A DNA stretch of 64,000 nt from Marinobacterium halophilum. GTDB lineage: Bacteria > Pseudomonadota > Gammaproteobacteria > Pseudomonadales > Balneatricaceae. This document shows, piece after piece, positions 22,921 to 32,135 of this stretch (within the stretch, counting starts at the first letter, position 1; the number at the start of each line of letters is the position of its first letter). The position numbers and the translations under genes are program-made. Below the pieces are notes generated by a model. It was not told where the DNA came from, made no database searches, and was given only the letters and a program-made list of their open reading frames with translations. Location of the stretch: the NCBI RefSeq assembly GCF_003014615.1, contig NZ_PYGI01000010.1, positions 1 to 64,000 on the forward strand. Reading direction: 5' to 3'.

Positions 22921-23844
22921 ATGACGCTGACGGAGCTTCGATACATTGTCACCCTGGCCCGGGAGCAGCACTTCGGCCACGCTGCCGAACGCTGCTTCGT
23001 GAGCCAGCCGACATTGTCGATCGCGGTCAAGAAGCTGGAAGAAGAGCTGGGTGTGGCCCTGTTCGAACGCAGCAAGAATGCCGTACGGGTGACCCCGGTT
23101 GGCGAAAAGGTGGTGCGTCAGGCACAGACCGTGCTGGAGCAGGCCGAGGCGATCAAGGCGCTGGCGCGTGAAGGCAAGGATCAGCTGGCCAGCCCGTTAC
23201 GCATCGGTGCCATCTATACGATCGGGCCCTACCTGTTCCCGCAGCTGATTCCGCAAATCCAGCGCCTGGCACCCGATATGCCGCTGTATATCGAGGAAAA
23301 CTTCACCGAGAACCTGCGTGCCAAGATCCGTAACGGCGAGCTCGATGCGATCATCGTGGCGCTGCCGTTTCATGAAGCCGATGTGCTCACCCGCCCGCTC
23401 TATGATGAACCTTTCATGATGGTGATGCCCAAGGGCCATGAGTTGGCCGCACAGGCGGAAATCGAACTGCACCAGATGAACGAGATTCGCATGTTGTTGC
23501 TGGGCGAAGGGCATTGCTTCCGTGATCAGGTACTGGAAGCCTGTCCGACGTTGAACAAGTCGTTTCATGACCAGCATACGGTGACCGAAGGCAGCTCGCT
23601 GGAGACGATCCGGATGATGGTCGCATCCGGGTTGGGAACCAGCGTGTTGCCGTTGTCGGCGATCGACAATCACCCGACCAGCGACCTGATCGAAATTCGT
23701 CCGTTCAAGCAACCGCAGCCGATGCGCACCGTCGCGGTCGCGTGGCGCGCCAGCTTCCCCCGCCCTCAGGCGATCGATGTACTGGTCGACGCGATTAACC
23801 ATTGTCAGATCAAGCATACGGGCGGGGGTGATGGGCAGCACTGA
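22921..23844 (+). CDS. oxyR: Hydrogen-peroxide-sensing regulator OxyR (LysR family)
   Basis: OxyR activates catalase and peroxiredoxin genes after disulfide formation. The 307-aa protein has the LysR winged helix (FGHAAERCFVSQPTLSIAVKKLEEELG) and a substrate domain with both redox cysteines at C199 and C208 (GEGHCFRDQVLEAC), the same residue numbers as in E. coli OxyR. The C-terminal part holds VASGLGTSVLPLSA. It overlaps recG by 14 bases, an arrangement shared with Pseudomonas. Confidence 0.96.
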   Translation: MTLTELRYIVTLAREQHFGHAAERCFVSQPTLSIAVKKLEEELGVALFERSKNAVRVTPVGEKVVRQAQTVLEQAEAIKALAREGKDQLASPLRIGAIYTIGPYLFPQLIPQIQRLAPDMPLYIEENFTENLRAKIRNGELDAIIVALPFHEADVLTRPLYDEPFMMVMPKGHELAAQAEIELHQMNEIRMLLLGEGHCFRDQVLEACPTLNKSFHDQHTVTEGSSLETIRMMVASGLGTSVLPLSAIDNHPTSDLIEIRPFKQPQPMRTVAVAWRASFPRPQAIDVLVDAINHCQIKHTGGGDGQH

Positions 23845-25909
23845 CAGTAGTGTCCCGGTCACGGCCTTGAAAGGGGTCGGCACAGCTCTGGAGCTCAAGC
23901 TGGAGCGGCTGGGGGTGGCGACCGTGCAGGACCTGATCCTGCATCTGCCGCTGCGTTATCAGGACCGTACCCGGGTAGTACCGATCGGCAGCCTGCGGCC
24001 CGGTGATGAGGTCGTCGTTGATGCCACCATTCGCGCCGCGGACGTCGTGCAGGGGCGGCGGCGCAGCCTGCTGTGTCGGGTACAGGATGGCAGTGGCATG
24101 CTGACGCTGCGGTTTTTCCATTTCAACGCGGCACAGAAGAACAGCCTGCGACCCGGGCAGCGGCTGCTTTGTTTCGGTGAGGCGCGCCCCGGTCCCGGCG
24201 GACTGGAGATGGTTCACCCCGAATACAAGACACTGAAGGGCGAAGGGGCCGCAGTGATGGCAGAACAGCTGACGCCGGTCTACCCGCTGACGGAAGGCAT
24301 GACCCAGAGCCGCGTTCGTTCATTGATTACATTGGCTTTGGAATGGATGCAGAAAGAGGGTCTGGACGACCTGCTGCCAGATACCTTGCGCCAGCAATGG
24401 CAGCTGCCGGATCTGGCGACGTCCCTATCCTATCTGCACCATCCACCTGTGGATGCAGATCAGACATTGCTTCTGGAAGGTAAGCATCCGGCACAACGTC
24501 GGCTGGCACTGGAAGAGCTGCTGGCGCACCACCTGTCGCTGCAGAAAATCCGCCAGCAGATCCAGCAACAGGGCGCTCCGCCCCTGCGCGCGACGGGCGA
24601 GTGGAGCCGACCCTTTCTGGCGCAGCTGCCCTTTACGTTGACCAATGCGCAGCTGCGCGTGGCCCGTGAAGTAGCACGTGACCTGCAAAAACCGGTGCCC
24701 ATGTTGAGGCTGGTACAGGGAGATGTGGGGTCGGGCAAGACCATGGTGGCGGCATTGGCGGCACTGCAGGCAGTTGAAAACGGTCTGCAGGCGGCGGTGA
24801 TGGCACCCACTGAAATCCTTGCCGAGCAGCACCATATCAACTTCACCCAATGGCTCGAGCCGTTGGGTATTCAAGTGGCCTGGCTGGCGGGGAAGGTCAA
24901 GGGCAAGGCCCGGGAGCGCCAGCTTGAGCTTATTCGCAGCGGTGAGGCACAGATTGTGGTGGGCACCCATGCACTGTTCCAGGCCGAAGTGACATTCGCC
25001 GATCTTGGCGTCGTGGTGATCGACGAGCAGCACCGTTTCGGCGTACACCAGCGCCTGAGTTTGAAAGAGAAGGGGCGTAACGGCGAGCGCAGTCCACACC
25101 AGTTGATCATGACCGCCACCCCGATTCCGCGTACGCTGACCATGAGTGCCTACGCCGACCTGGATTGCTCGATCATCGACGAGTTGCCGCCGGGGCGTAC
25201 ACCGGTGCAGACCGTGGTGATTGCCGATTCGCGGCGTGACCAGGTGGTAGAGCGGGTGCGCCAGGCCTGTGAGCAGGGGCGGCAGGCCTATTGGGTCTGT
25301 ACCCTGATTGAAGAGTCGGAAGCACTGCAGTGCCAAGCCGCCGAAGTGGCGGCGGAGGGGCTGAAGGCAGCCTTGCCGCATCTGCGCATCGGCCTCGTAC
25401 ACGGACGCATGAAAGCGGCCGAGAAGACTGCAATCATGGCAGCATTCAAGGCCGCCGAGCTGGATCTGCTGGTGGCCACGACGGTGATTGAGGTCGGCGT
25501 GGATGTACCCAATGCCAGCCTGATGATTATCGAAAACCCTGAGCGGCTGGGATTGGCCCAGCTGCATCAGCTACGGGGCCGCGTTGGTCGTGGCAGTGTC
25601 GAAAGCTTCTGCGTGCTGATGTACCATGCGCCCCTTTCGAAGCAGGGGCGCGAGCGGCTGGCCGTCATGCGCGAGACGACCGATGGTTTCCGCATTGCCG
25701 AGAAGGATCTGGAGTTGCGCGGGCCGGGTGAAGTCTTGGGTACCCGTCAGACCGGCATGATGCAGTTCCGCATCGCCGATTTGAAGCGGGATGCTGACCT
25801 GCTGCCTAAAATCCACCAGTTGGCGGGTGAGCTGGAACAGCTGCCGGCCTTGAATGAAGCTCTGATCCGGCGCTGGCTGGGCAGTGGAGATGTCTATGCA
25901 CAGGTTTGA
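23831..25909 (+). CDS. recG: ATP-dependent DNA helicase RecG
   Basis: RecG remodels stalled replication forks and branch-migrates Holliday junctions. The 692-aa protein has the N-terminal wedge/OB domain, the helicase motifs LVQGDVGSGKTMVA (Walker A), VVIDEQHRFG (a DEQH box), MTATPIPRTL, and the C-terminal RLGLAQLHQLRGRVGRG. ATG 23831 (MGSTDSS) is inside the end of oxyR; a longer frame to 23777 would overlap oxyR further. Followed with overlap by the DUF501 gene. Confidence 0.96.
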   Translation: MGSTDSSVPVTALKGVGTALELKLERLGVATVQDLILHLPLRYQDRTRVVPIGSLRPGDEVVVDATIRAADVVQGRRRSLLCRVQDGSGMLTLRFFHFNAAQKNSLRPGQRLLCFGEARPGPGGLEMVHPEYKTLKGEGAAVMAEQLTPVYPLTEGMTQSRVRSLITLALEWMQKEGLDDLLPDTLRQQWQLPDLATSLSYLHHPPVDADQTLLLEGKHPAQRRLALEELLAHHLSLQKIRQQIQQQGAPPLRATGEWSRPFLAQLPFTLTNAQLRVAREVARDLQKPVPMLRLVQGDVGSGKTMVAALAALQAVENGLQAAVMAPTEILAEQHHINFTQWLEPLGIQVAWLAGKVKGKARERQLELIRSGEAQIVVGTHALFQAEVTFADLGVVVIDEQHRFGVHQRLSLKEKGRNGERSPHQLIMTATPIPRTLTMSAYADLDCSIIDELPPGRTPVQTVVIADSRRDQVVERVRQACEQGRQAYWVCTLIEESEALQCQAAEVAAEGLKAALPHLRIGLVHGRMKAAEKTAIMAAFKAAELDLLVATTVIEVGVDVPNASLMIIENPERLGLAQLHQLRGRVGRGSVESFCVLMYHAPLSKQGRERLAVMRETTDGFRIAEKDLELRGPGEVLGTRQTGMMQFRIADLKRDADLLPKIHQLAGELEQLPALNEALIRRWLGSGDVYAQV

Positions 25910-26432
25910 TACACGGCGTCAGGCGCCGACGGCAACGCAACTGGAGCTGATCGAGCAGCAGATCGGACGTGAGCCCCGCGGGATAGAAGCGGTGGCCTGT
26001 GCCACGCAAGAGGGCCTGCCGCTGGTGTTGCAGATGCGCACGTTAGTGGACGATACCCCCTTTCCGACGCTTTATTGGCTCTGTTGCCGTGATCTGTGCC
26101 GTAAGATTGGCGGGATCGAAAACAGTGGTTGGGTCAAGCAGATTGAACAAACGCTGCAGGATGATGCAGCGTTACGCGCTGCGTATCTGGCCCAGCAGCA
26201 ACGCTACGTGGCGCAGCGCTGGCAGTTGATGCGCGCCGAAAATCGGCAGCGAATCGAGCAGCTGGGTTTCAGTGAACTGTTTGACCGTTATGGGATTGGC
26301 GGCATTGCTCAATGGGACAAGGTGCGCTGTTTGCACATGCAGTACGCTCATTGGCTGGCGGACGGTGACAATGTCATTGGTGAACGCCTGGAGCAGGAAT
26401 TTGCGCTGAGCGCACTCGATATTCGGCTTTGA
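25896..26432 (+). CDS. DUF501 family protein
   Basis: A 178-aa protein of the uncharacterised DUF501 family, recognised by GREPRGIEAVACATQEGLPLV, PTLYWLCCRDL and IGGIENSGWV, with a cysteine pair (CC) in the second. GGAG seven bases before ATG 25896 selects this start over 25884 and 25890. It overlaps the recG stop by 14 bases, so it is translationally coupled. Function unknown. Confidence 0.8.
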   Translation: MHRFDTRRQAPTATQLELIEQQIGREPRGIEAVACATQEGLPLVLQMRTLVDDTPFPTLYWLCCRDLCRKIGGIENSGWVKQIEQTLQDDAALRAAYLAQQQRYVAQRWQLMRAENRQRIEQLGFSELFDRYGIGGIAQWDKVRCLHMQYAHWLADGDNVIGERLEQEFALSALDIRL

Positions 26433-26438
26433 ATACAG

Positions 26439-26466
26439 AAACGGCGACCCATGGGTCGCCGTTTTC
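26439..26466. terminator. Two-way intrinsic terminator (DUF501 gene / ferredoxin gene)
   Basis: A perfect 12-bp stem AAACGGCGACCC / GGGTCGCCGTTT with a two-base centre is flanked by As and Ts on either side. It lies between convergent genes and should terminate both transcripts. Confidence 0.85.
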
Positions 26467-26486
26467 AGTACTGCGCAGTGTCGGCT

Positions 26487-26741
<255 letters not shown>

Positions 26742-26766
26742 CTACCTCACTCACTCTGACAGGTTC

Positions 26767-27255
<489 letters not shown>

Positions 27256-27367
27256 TCAGCAGACCTTGTTAGGGCTAATGGGCAACACTGTTGAGCGCGA
27301 TGGTAGCCGAATTGTGTAAGGGGCACAAATAGATTAGAGGAATGATAAGTATTAAAAAGGTTATTAA

Positions 27368-27399
27368 AAATATAACCCTTATTTGAATATGTTATATTT
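27368..27399. promoter_or_regulatory. Candidate operator of the TetR-type regulator
   Basis: A perfect nine-base inverted repeat AAATATAAC / GTTATATTT with a 14-base centre lies in the AT-rich 276-base gap between coaD and the tetR-type gene, about 130 bases before the latter's start. Size and location suit autoregulation by a TetR-family dimer; no experimental match is known to me. Confidence 0.45.
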
Positions 27400-27525
27400 G
27401 AGCCGGTATTGAATATGACAATTCCATGAAAATTCAGCCGTCAGCATTGAGCTGTTTCATCACCTGTTCTAGGGTCTACTATTTACATACGTTTGCCCAT
27501 GTTAATAAAGGAGCGCCCCCACGCA

Positions 27526-28143
27526 ATGGCACGTAGAACCCGTGAAGAAGCGGCCCGAACGCGGCAGACCCTGCTGGCTGCCGGTTTGGATCTGTTCAGT
27601 CGGCAAGGCATTGATACCACGACCCTGAAACAGGTTGCGCAGGTGGCTGGTGTTACCCATGGTGCTCTCTATTGGCATTTCCGCAACCGCGCAGACCTGC
27701 TGGTGCAGATCCACCATGCCTATGAACTGCCTTTCGAAGCCCAGTATCTGGAACAGTGTCAGGGGGTGCAACAGGATGCCTTGAAGGCGTTGCGCCAGTA
27801 CATCACGGGTGTGTTGTCGGAGTTTGCCCGCGACCGGCAGACGCAGGCACTGTACCGGGTGTTTTATCTGGCCCCGATCAGTGGGGCGGATCTGGTTGAA
27901 CTGGACGTCGAGCTGGATGCCAACCGGGCATTGTGGCTGGAACAGCTCAGATTTTTCCTCAAGCAGGCCCGCAAACAGAAGCAGATACGCAAGAGCGCCT
28001 GTCCCCAGACGCTGGCGTTCAGCCTGCAGGTTGCGCTCAACGGTTTGCTGCAGGAGTGGTTGCGCTCCGGCAGCGACTTCGACCTGGTCGCACAGGGGCG
28101 GGCATTACTGCGCCTGTTGCTCGACGGCTTGCCGTATAAATAG
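27526..28143 (+). CDS. TetR family transcriptional regulator (AcrR-like)
   Basis: The 205-aa protein starts MARRTREEAARTRQTLL and has the helix-turn-helix TTLKQVAQVAGVTHGALYWHFRNRADLL, very similar to AcrR/TtgR/MexZ-type repressors of RND efflux pumps. The ligand domain is divergent. AAGGAG lies 12 bases before ATG 27526; an alternative TTG at 27493 is less likely. No efflux genes are adjacent, so its target is elsewhere or only itself. The last 39 bases overlap the opposite rsmD gene. Confidence 0.85.
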   Translation: MARRTREEAARTRQTLLAAGLDLFSRQGIDTTTLKQVAQVAGVTHGALYWHFRNRADLLVQIHHAYELPFEAQYLEQCQGVQQDALKALRQYITGVLSEFARDRQTQALYRVFYLAPISGADLVELDVELDANRALWLEQLRFFLKQARKQKQIRKSACPQTLAFSLQVALNGLLQEWLRSGSDFDLVAQGRALLRLLLDGLPYK

Positions 28144-28737
28144 GCGGTAGGCGACCTGGCCTGCCTGCTTTTCCCGGTATAGCTGCCAATTTTGCGGCAG
28201 CTGTTCCAGCTGCAGTTCCGTTTCGGTCTCCAGGTAGATCAGTGCGCCGTCTGCAAGCATCTGACGTTGCTCAAGCAATGTACAGACCGGGGCGGCCAGA
28301 CCCTTGCGGAATGGTGGGTCCATGAATACCAGGTCGTAACGTACCTCCTCATTGACCGGGCGCTGTTGCAGCCATTCCGGTGCCGAGCGGCCGATCAGCT
28401 CGGCATTCTGTGCCTTGAGCGTATTCAGGTTATTGCGCAGCTGGTTGATCACTTCCGGGGCCTGATCGACGAACGTGACTGATGCCGCTCCCCGCGACAG
28501 GGCTTCCAGTCCCAGCGCGCCACTGCCACTGAACAGGTCAAGACAGCGGGCGCTGGGCAGGTAATTCTGCAGCCAGTTGAACAGGGTCTCACGGACACGG
28601 TCCGGTGTCGGACGCAGCCCCTCAATGGCGGGAAACTCCAGTTTGCGCCCGCGCCATGCGCCACCAATGATGCGAACGCTTGACGGGGTGGCGGAAGCCG
28701 GCGTGCGGCGTGGGCGGTGGTTGTTGCGGCGTGGCAT
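28105..28737 (-). CDS. rsmD: 16S rRNA (guanine966-N2)-methyltransferase RsmD
   Basis: RsmD methylates G966 of 16S rRNA during 30S assembly. The 210-aa protein has VRIIGGAWRGRKL, the Rossmann SAM loop CLDLFSGSGALGLEALSRG and the catalytic MDPPFRKG (DPPF). The basic proline-rich start PRRNNHRPRR is common. It lies 12 bases after the M16-like gene, in the position known from Pseudomonas (rsmD next to M16 genes and ftsY). The end overlaps the tetR-type gene. Confidence 0.95.
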   Translation of the reverse strand: MPRRNNHRPRRTPASATPSSVRIIGGAWRGRKLEFPAIEGLRPTPDRVRETLFNWLQNYLPSARCLDLFSGSGALGLEALSRGAASVTFVDQAPEVINQLRNNLNTLKAQNAELIGRSAPEWLQQRPVNEEVRYDLVFMDPPFRKGLAAPVCTLLEQRQMLADGALIYLETETELQLEQLPQNWQLYREKQAGQVAYRLFIRQAVEQQAQ

Positions 28738-28749
28738 CGCGGTCAGTCC

Positions 28750-29928
28750 TTACGGTGAAGCGGGAAGGGAAAGGGTGTGATAGTAATCAGTCTCCAGTTG
28801 TTGCTGCAACCAGTGCTGTACCTGTGTGCTATCGATATGCTCCAGTGGCAGCGGCAGTCGCTGCAGTGTGTCTGCGGGCAGCTGATGGCGCGCCAGCAGG
28901 TCGAGCCATGACGACTGGCCTGCTGCGTCGGTCACAAGTTGTTGCACCTGCTGGCGTGCCGCTTCCAGATTTGCGGCAGTTACCTGTGACGGTAACCACG
29001 GCCGTACCGATGGCTGTTGTGTGCCCTGTATTATCAACGTGGCATTGCCGGCGGGTTCCCAGCCGAGGCTGAAACCTGCCGGCGAATGGCTGTCGGTTTG
29101 GCGCTGTGCCAACCAGTCTGACAGCCCCTGGTGAATGGCTTCCCGCGCCAGCAGAGTCATGGCCAGGGCGTCAACAGAGTCCGGCACGGGCAGTTGCCAG
29201 CGGTGCAGTGTGATCGGTAGGGTGACCCGTGGTGTTGGCACCGGCAAGATGGCCAGTGTCAGGGGTGCAGGGGCCGGGACGGTGGTGGCGGGCGTCGGCA
29301 GGGGTAATGTCAGCGCGGGCGGCTGTGCTCCTGACAGGGTCATGCGCCAGTGCGCCGGTTGCAGCCATTGCCGGTAGGCGACGAGCGGATCCACGGTGGC
29401 CGAGTGTTGTGTCGTGGTCGGGAAAGACAATCTCAGCCAGGTATCCGTCTGTTGGCGTGCCAGATAGTTTTCGGCTTGAACGCGGCGCAGCAGACTGCCC
29501 CAGTCGACCTCTGGGGGGTGTTGCAGACGTTGTAGCAGGGTCGTGAGCGTCGGATCGTTCGGAGTCTGCTGACTATGCAATATAAGCCGCACATGGCTCG
29601 GCAGAGTGTCCAGCTGCACCGTCCATCCCTGTTGCTGCAGCCAGTGTCCCAGTTCATCCGGGGTCTGGATGCGGTGGCGCAGAGCGGTGAACAGCAACTG
29701 TTGCTGCAGCCCGTCGGTTGCCGACGTGGGTACAGACTGCGGCAGCAGCAGGTGTATCCGGTACCCGGTTTGTGCGGGCACAGTATGCAGATAGACCCGC
29801 CGGTCTGCGCTGGCCTGCCAGTCGGGAAGGTCCGGCTCGGAGCCCAGCAGCGATAGCAGCAGAATAATGCCGGGCAGCACCAGAATCAGCAGACTGAGCT
29901 GGCGGCGGCTGAAGAAAGATTGGGTCAT
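28750..29928 (-). CDS. Membrane-anchored, zinc-motif-lacking M16 peptidase-like protein (tentative)
   Basis: The 392-aa protein has an N-terminal membrane anchor (about residues 10-28, SLLILVLPGIILLLSLL) and a periplasmic part rich in Pro, Thr, Gln and Leu. In Pseudomonas this position between rsmD and ftsY is taken by M16 (pitrilysin-like) zinc peptidases. Here the HxxEH motif is absent, though segments such as RVYLHTVPAQTGYRIHLLLPQ at the N-terminus fit an M16 beta-strand start. So the link to M16 rests mainly on synteny and is inference. A proteolytic role is unlikely; it may act as a scaffold. Confidence 0.5.
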   Translation of the reverse strand: MTQSFFSRRQLSLLILVLPGIILLLSLLGSEPDLPDWQASADRRVYLHTVPAQTGYRIHLLLPQSVPTSATDGLQQQLLFTALRHRIQTPDELGHWLQQQGWTVQLDTLPSHVRLILHSQQTPNDPTLTTLLQRLQHPPEVDWGSLLRRVQAENYLARQQTDTWLRLSFPTTTQHSATVDPLVAYRQWLQPAHWRMTLSGAQPPALTLPLPTPATTVPAPAPLTLAILPVPTPRVTLPITLHRWQLPVPDSVDALAMTLLAREAIHQGLSDWLAQRQTDSHSPAGFSLGWEPAGNATLIIQGTQQPSVRPWLPSQVTAANLEAARQQVQQLVTDAAGQSSWLDLLARHQLPADTLQRLPLPLEHIDSTQVQHWLQQQLETDYYHTLSLPASP

Positions 29929-30012
29929 GACCGGGCTCCGCCTGATTGATCGCCGGGTTTGTCCGAGGTGGCTCTGTGCTAAGATAGCCCCCCATTAAGT
30001 ATTGAACTCCAG

Positions 30013-32127
30013 ATGCCCGCCATGCAGGGCTCTCTACAGCGGATATTACAGATTATGGAAGCGCTCTACACCTGGATGACCGAACAAGGCCTTGACCCTG
30101 CAATCCTGCCCTACATGGCGGGTGTGATCGTAGTACTCCTGCTATTGGTAATTGTACGGGTCAGCCGTCGCCAGTCCGCCCTTAAAGCCGAACAGCATGA
30201 AGCCGAGCAGGCTCGACTGCAGGCCGATGCAGAACAGAAAGTGGCCGCCGAACGTGCCGCTCGTGAAGCGGCAGAGCAGGTTGCACGGCAGGAAGCTGCC
30301 GAGGCCGAGGCGCAACGCGCCGCAGAAAAAGCGCTGCAGCAGGCTGAAGTTGAGCGTCAAGCCGCTGCGGAAGCGGAAACCGCACGTCAGGCACAGGAAG
30401 CTGAGGCGCGTAGAGCCGCTGAACAGGCTGAACAGGCCGCCGCTGCTGCACGTCAGGCACGTGAGCAGGCCGAGCGTGATGCCAAGGCTGCACAGGAGGC
30501 TGCCGCACAAGCAGATGCTCAGGCCGAAGCCGAAGCCGAAGCTGAAGCTGAAGCTGAAGCTGAAGCCAAGCGCCAGGCCGCCGAGCGTGATGCGCGTGAA
30601 GCCGCCGAGGCTCAAGCCAACGTCCAGGCTGAGGCAGCCGCTGAACAGGCGCAACAGGCTGCAGAACAGCAGGCCATTGCGGCCGCAGAAGCCAGCGCTC
30701 GTCAGGCTGCGGATGAAGCGGCGGCAGCGGCAGAACGCCGTGCCCGTGAAGAATCTGAACGTCAGCAAGCCGAACGGGCTGCAGCCGAAGCTGAATCCCG
30801 CCGTGTCGCTGAGCAAGCGGCAGTGGACGAGGCGGCTCGCATAGCGGCCGAAAAAGCTGCCGCAGACGAAGCGGCTGCAGCCGCTGCGCGCAAAGCGGCC
30901 GAGGAGGCGGAACGTCTGGCTGTAGAAGAGGCGGAGCGCAAGGCCCGGGAAGAGGCTGAGCGTCAGGCTGCAGAGGCGGCGGAGCGTGAGCGTCTGGCTC
31001 GTGAGGAAGCCGATGCCGAAGCTGCTCGTGTAGCGGCAGAAGAAGCAGCGCGCTTGGCAGCGGAGAAAGCGGCGGCCGAGGCAGAAGCCGCCCGTCTGGC
31101 GGCAGAAAAAGCCGCTGCGGAAGAGGCTGAACGCCAGGCGCTGGCAGCTGCAGAGCGCAAGGCGGCCGAAGAAGCGGCTGCGAAAGCGGCAGAGGTTTCA
31201 CCTGAACAGAAGAAAGCCGGTTTCTTTTCGCGTATCAAGAGCGGCCTGAGCCGGACCAAGGCCAACCTGACCGAGCAGTTGGGCGATCTGTTCCTGGGAG
31301 TCAAGGAGATTGACGAAGATCTGTTGGAAGAGATCGAAACCACGCTGCTGATGGCGGACGTGGGTGTCGAAGCGACCACTGAGATCATCGAACGTCTGAC
31401 CGAACGCGTTGAACGCAAGCAGCTGACCGATGCCGATGCGCTGAAAGAAGCATTGCAGCAGGAACTGGCGGCCTTGCTCGGCGGTGTGGAGCACAAGCTG
31501 CAGCTGCCGGAGAAAAAACCGGCGGTGATCCTGATGGTTGGCGTCAATGGTGTTGGCAAAACCACCACCATCGGCAAGCTGGCGAAGAAATTTCAGAGCG
31601 AAGGCAAATCGGTCATGTTGGCGGCCGGTGATACCTTCCGCGCCGCGGCGGTTGAACAGCTGCAGGTCTGGGGTGAGCGCAATAACGTCCCGGTCGTGGC
31701 CCAGCACACCGGTGCCGACTCGGCGTCAGTGATCTTTGATGCGTTGCAATCCGCCCAGTCCAAGGGCGTTGACGTACTCATTGCCGACACCGCCGGCCGC
31801 TTGCAGAACAAGGACAACCTGATGCAGGAGCTGCAGAAGGTGGTGCGGGTGATGCAGAAGCTGGACCCGGAGGCGCCGCATGAAGTGATGCTGGTGCTGG
31901 ATGCCGGTACCGGCCAGAACGCGATCAGTCAGGCAAAACAGTTCAAGGAATCGGTTGGCGTCAGCGGCATTACCCTGACCAAGCTCGATGGCACCGCCAA
32001 GGGCGGTATCATTTTTGCCATTGCCAAGCAGTTCGACCTGCCGATCCGTTACATCGGGGTTGGCGAGCAGGTGGATGATCTGCGCCCGTTCGAGGCAGAT
32101 GAATTCGTCAAGGCACTGTTCGACTGA
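30013..32127 (+). CDS. ftsY: Signal recognition particle receptor FtsY with membrane anchor and long Ala/Glu-rich arm
   Basis: FtsY docks SRP-ribosome complexes at the Sec translocon. The C-terminal part (about 397-704) is a complete NG GTPase domain: KKAGFFSRIKSGLSRTKANL, G1 loop GVNGVGKTTTIGKLA (about 510-524), DTAGRLQNKDNL, TKLDGTAKGG. The N-terminal part is unusual: a hydrophobic helix (about 32-50) and then about 340 residues of Ala, Glu, Arg, Gln coiled coil, TolA-like. Starts at 30013, 30022 or 30055 are possible; none has a clear ribosome site, and the membrane segment is retained in all. It heads ftsY-ftsE-ftsX. Confidence 0.93.
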   Translation: MPAMQGSLQRILQIMEALYTWMTEQGLDPAILPYMAGVIVVLLLLVIVRVSRRQSALKAEQHEAEQARLQADAEQKVAAERAAREAAEQVARQEAAEAEAQRAAEKALQQAEVERQAAAEAETARQAQEAEARRAAEQAEQAAAAARQAREQAERDAKAAQEAAAQADAQAEAEAEAEAEAEAEAKRQAAERDAREAAEAQANVQAEAAAEQAQQAAEQQAIAAAEASARQAADEAAAAAERRAREESERQQAERAAAEAESRRVAEQAAVDEAARIAAEKAAADEAAAAAARKAAEEAERLAVEEAERKAREEAERQAAEAAERERLAREEADAEAARVAAEEAARLAAEKAAAEAEAARLAAEKAAAEEAERQALAAAERKAAEEAAAKAAEVSPEQKKAGFFSRIKSGLSRTKANLTEQLGDLFLGVKEIDEDLLEEIETTLLMADVGVEATTEIIERLTERVERKQLTDADALKEALQQELAALLGGVEHKLQLPEKKPAVILMVGVNGVGKTTTIGKLAKKFQSEGKSVMLAAGDTFRAAAVEQLQVWGERNNVPVVAQHTGADSASVIFDALQSAQSKGVDVLIADTAGRLQNKDNLMQELQKVVRVMQKLDPEAPHEVMLVLDAGTGQNAISQAKQFKESVGVSGITLTKLDGTAKGGIIFAIAKQFDLPIRYIGVGEQVDDLRPFEADEFVKALFD
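30523..30567 (+). repeat. Hexanucleotide tandem repeat inside ftsY
   Basis: About seven and a half copies of a six-base unit GCYGAA encode an (Ala-Glu) run in the FtsY arm. The first three copies use GCC, the next four GCT, so the array has a two-block structure. Copy-number change would keep the reading frame. Confidence 0.85.
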
Positions 32128-32135
32128 GGTAAATC

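Noticed and set aside
24425-25567. 380-codon frame antisense to recG
   Set aside because: Same reason: fully inside recG, no start signal and low-complexity composition.
30523-30567. Short repeat as a CRISPR or mobile element signal
   Set aside because: Units are contiguous and coding, without spacers; no cas genes or transposase in the window.
30142-31201. Long frames opposite and in alternative phase to the ftsY arm
   Set aside because: The repetitive GCN-GAR composition leaves all phases open; the leucine/proline-rich or phenylalanine/glycine-rich products are artefacts.
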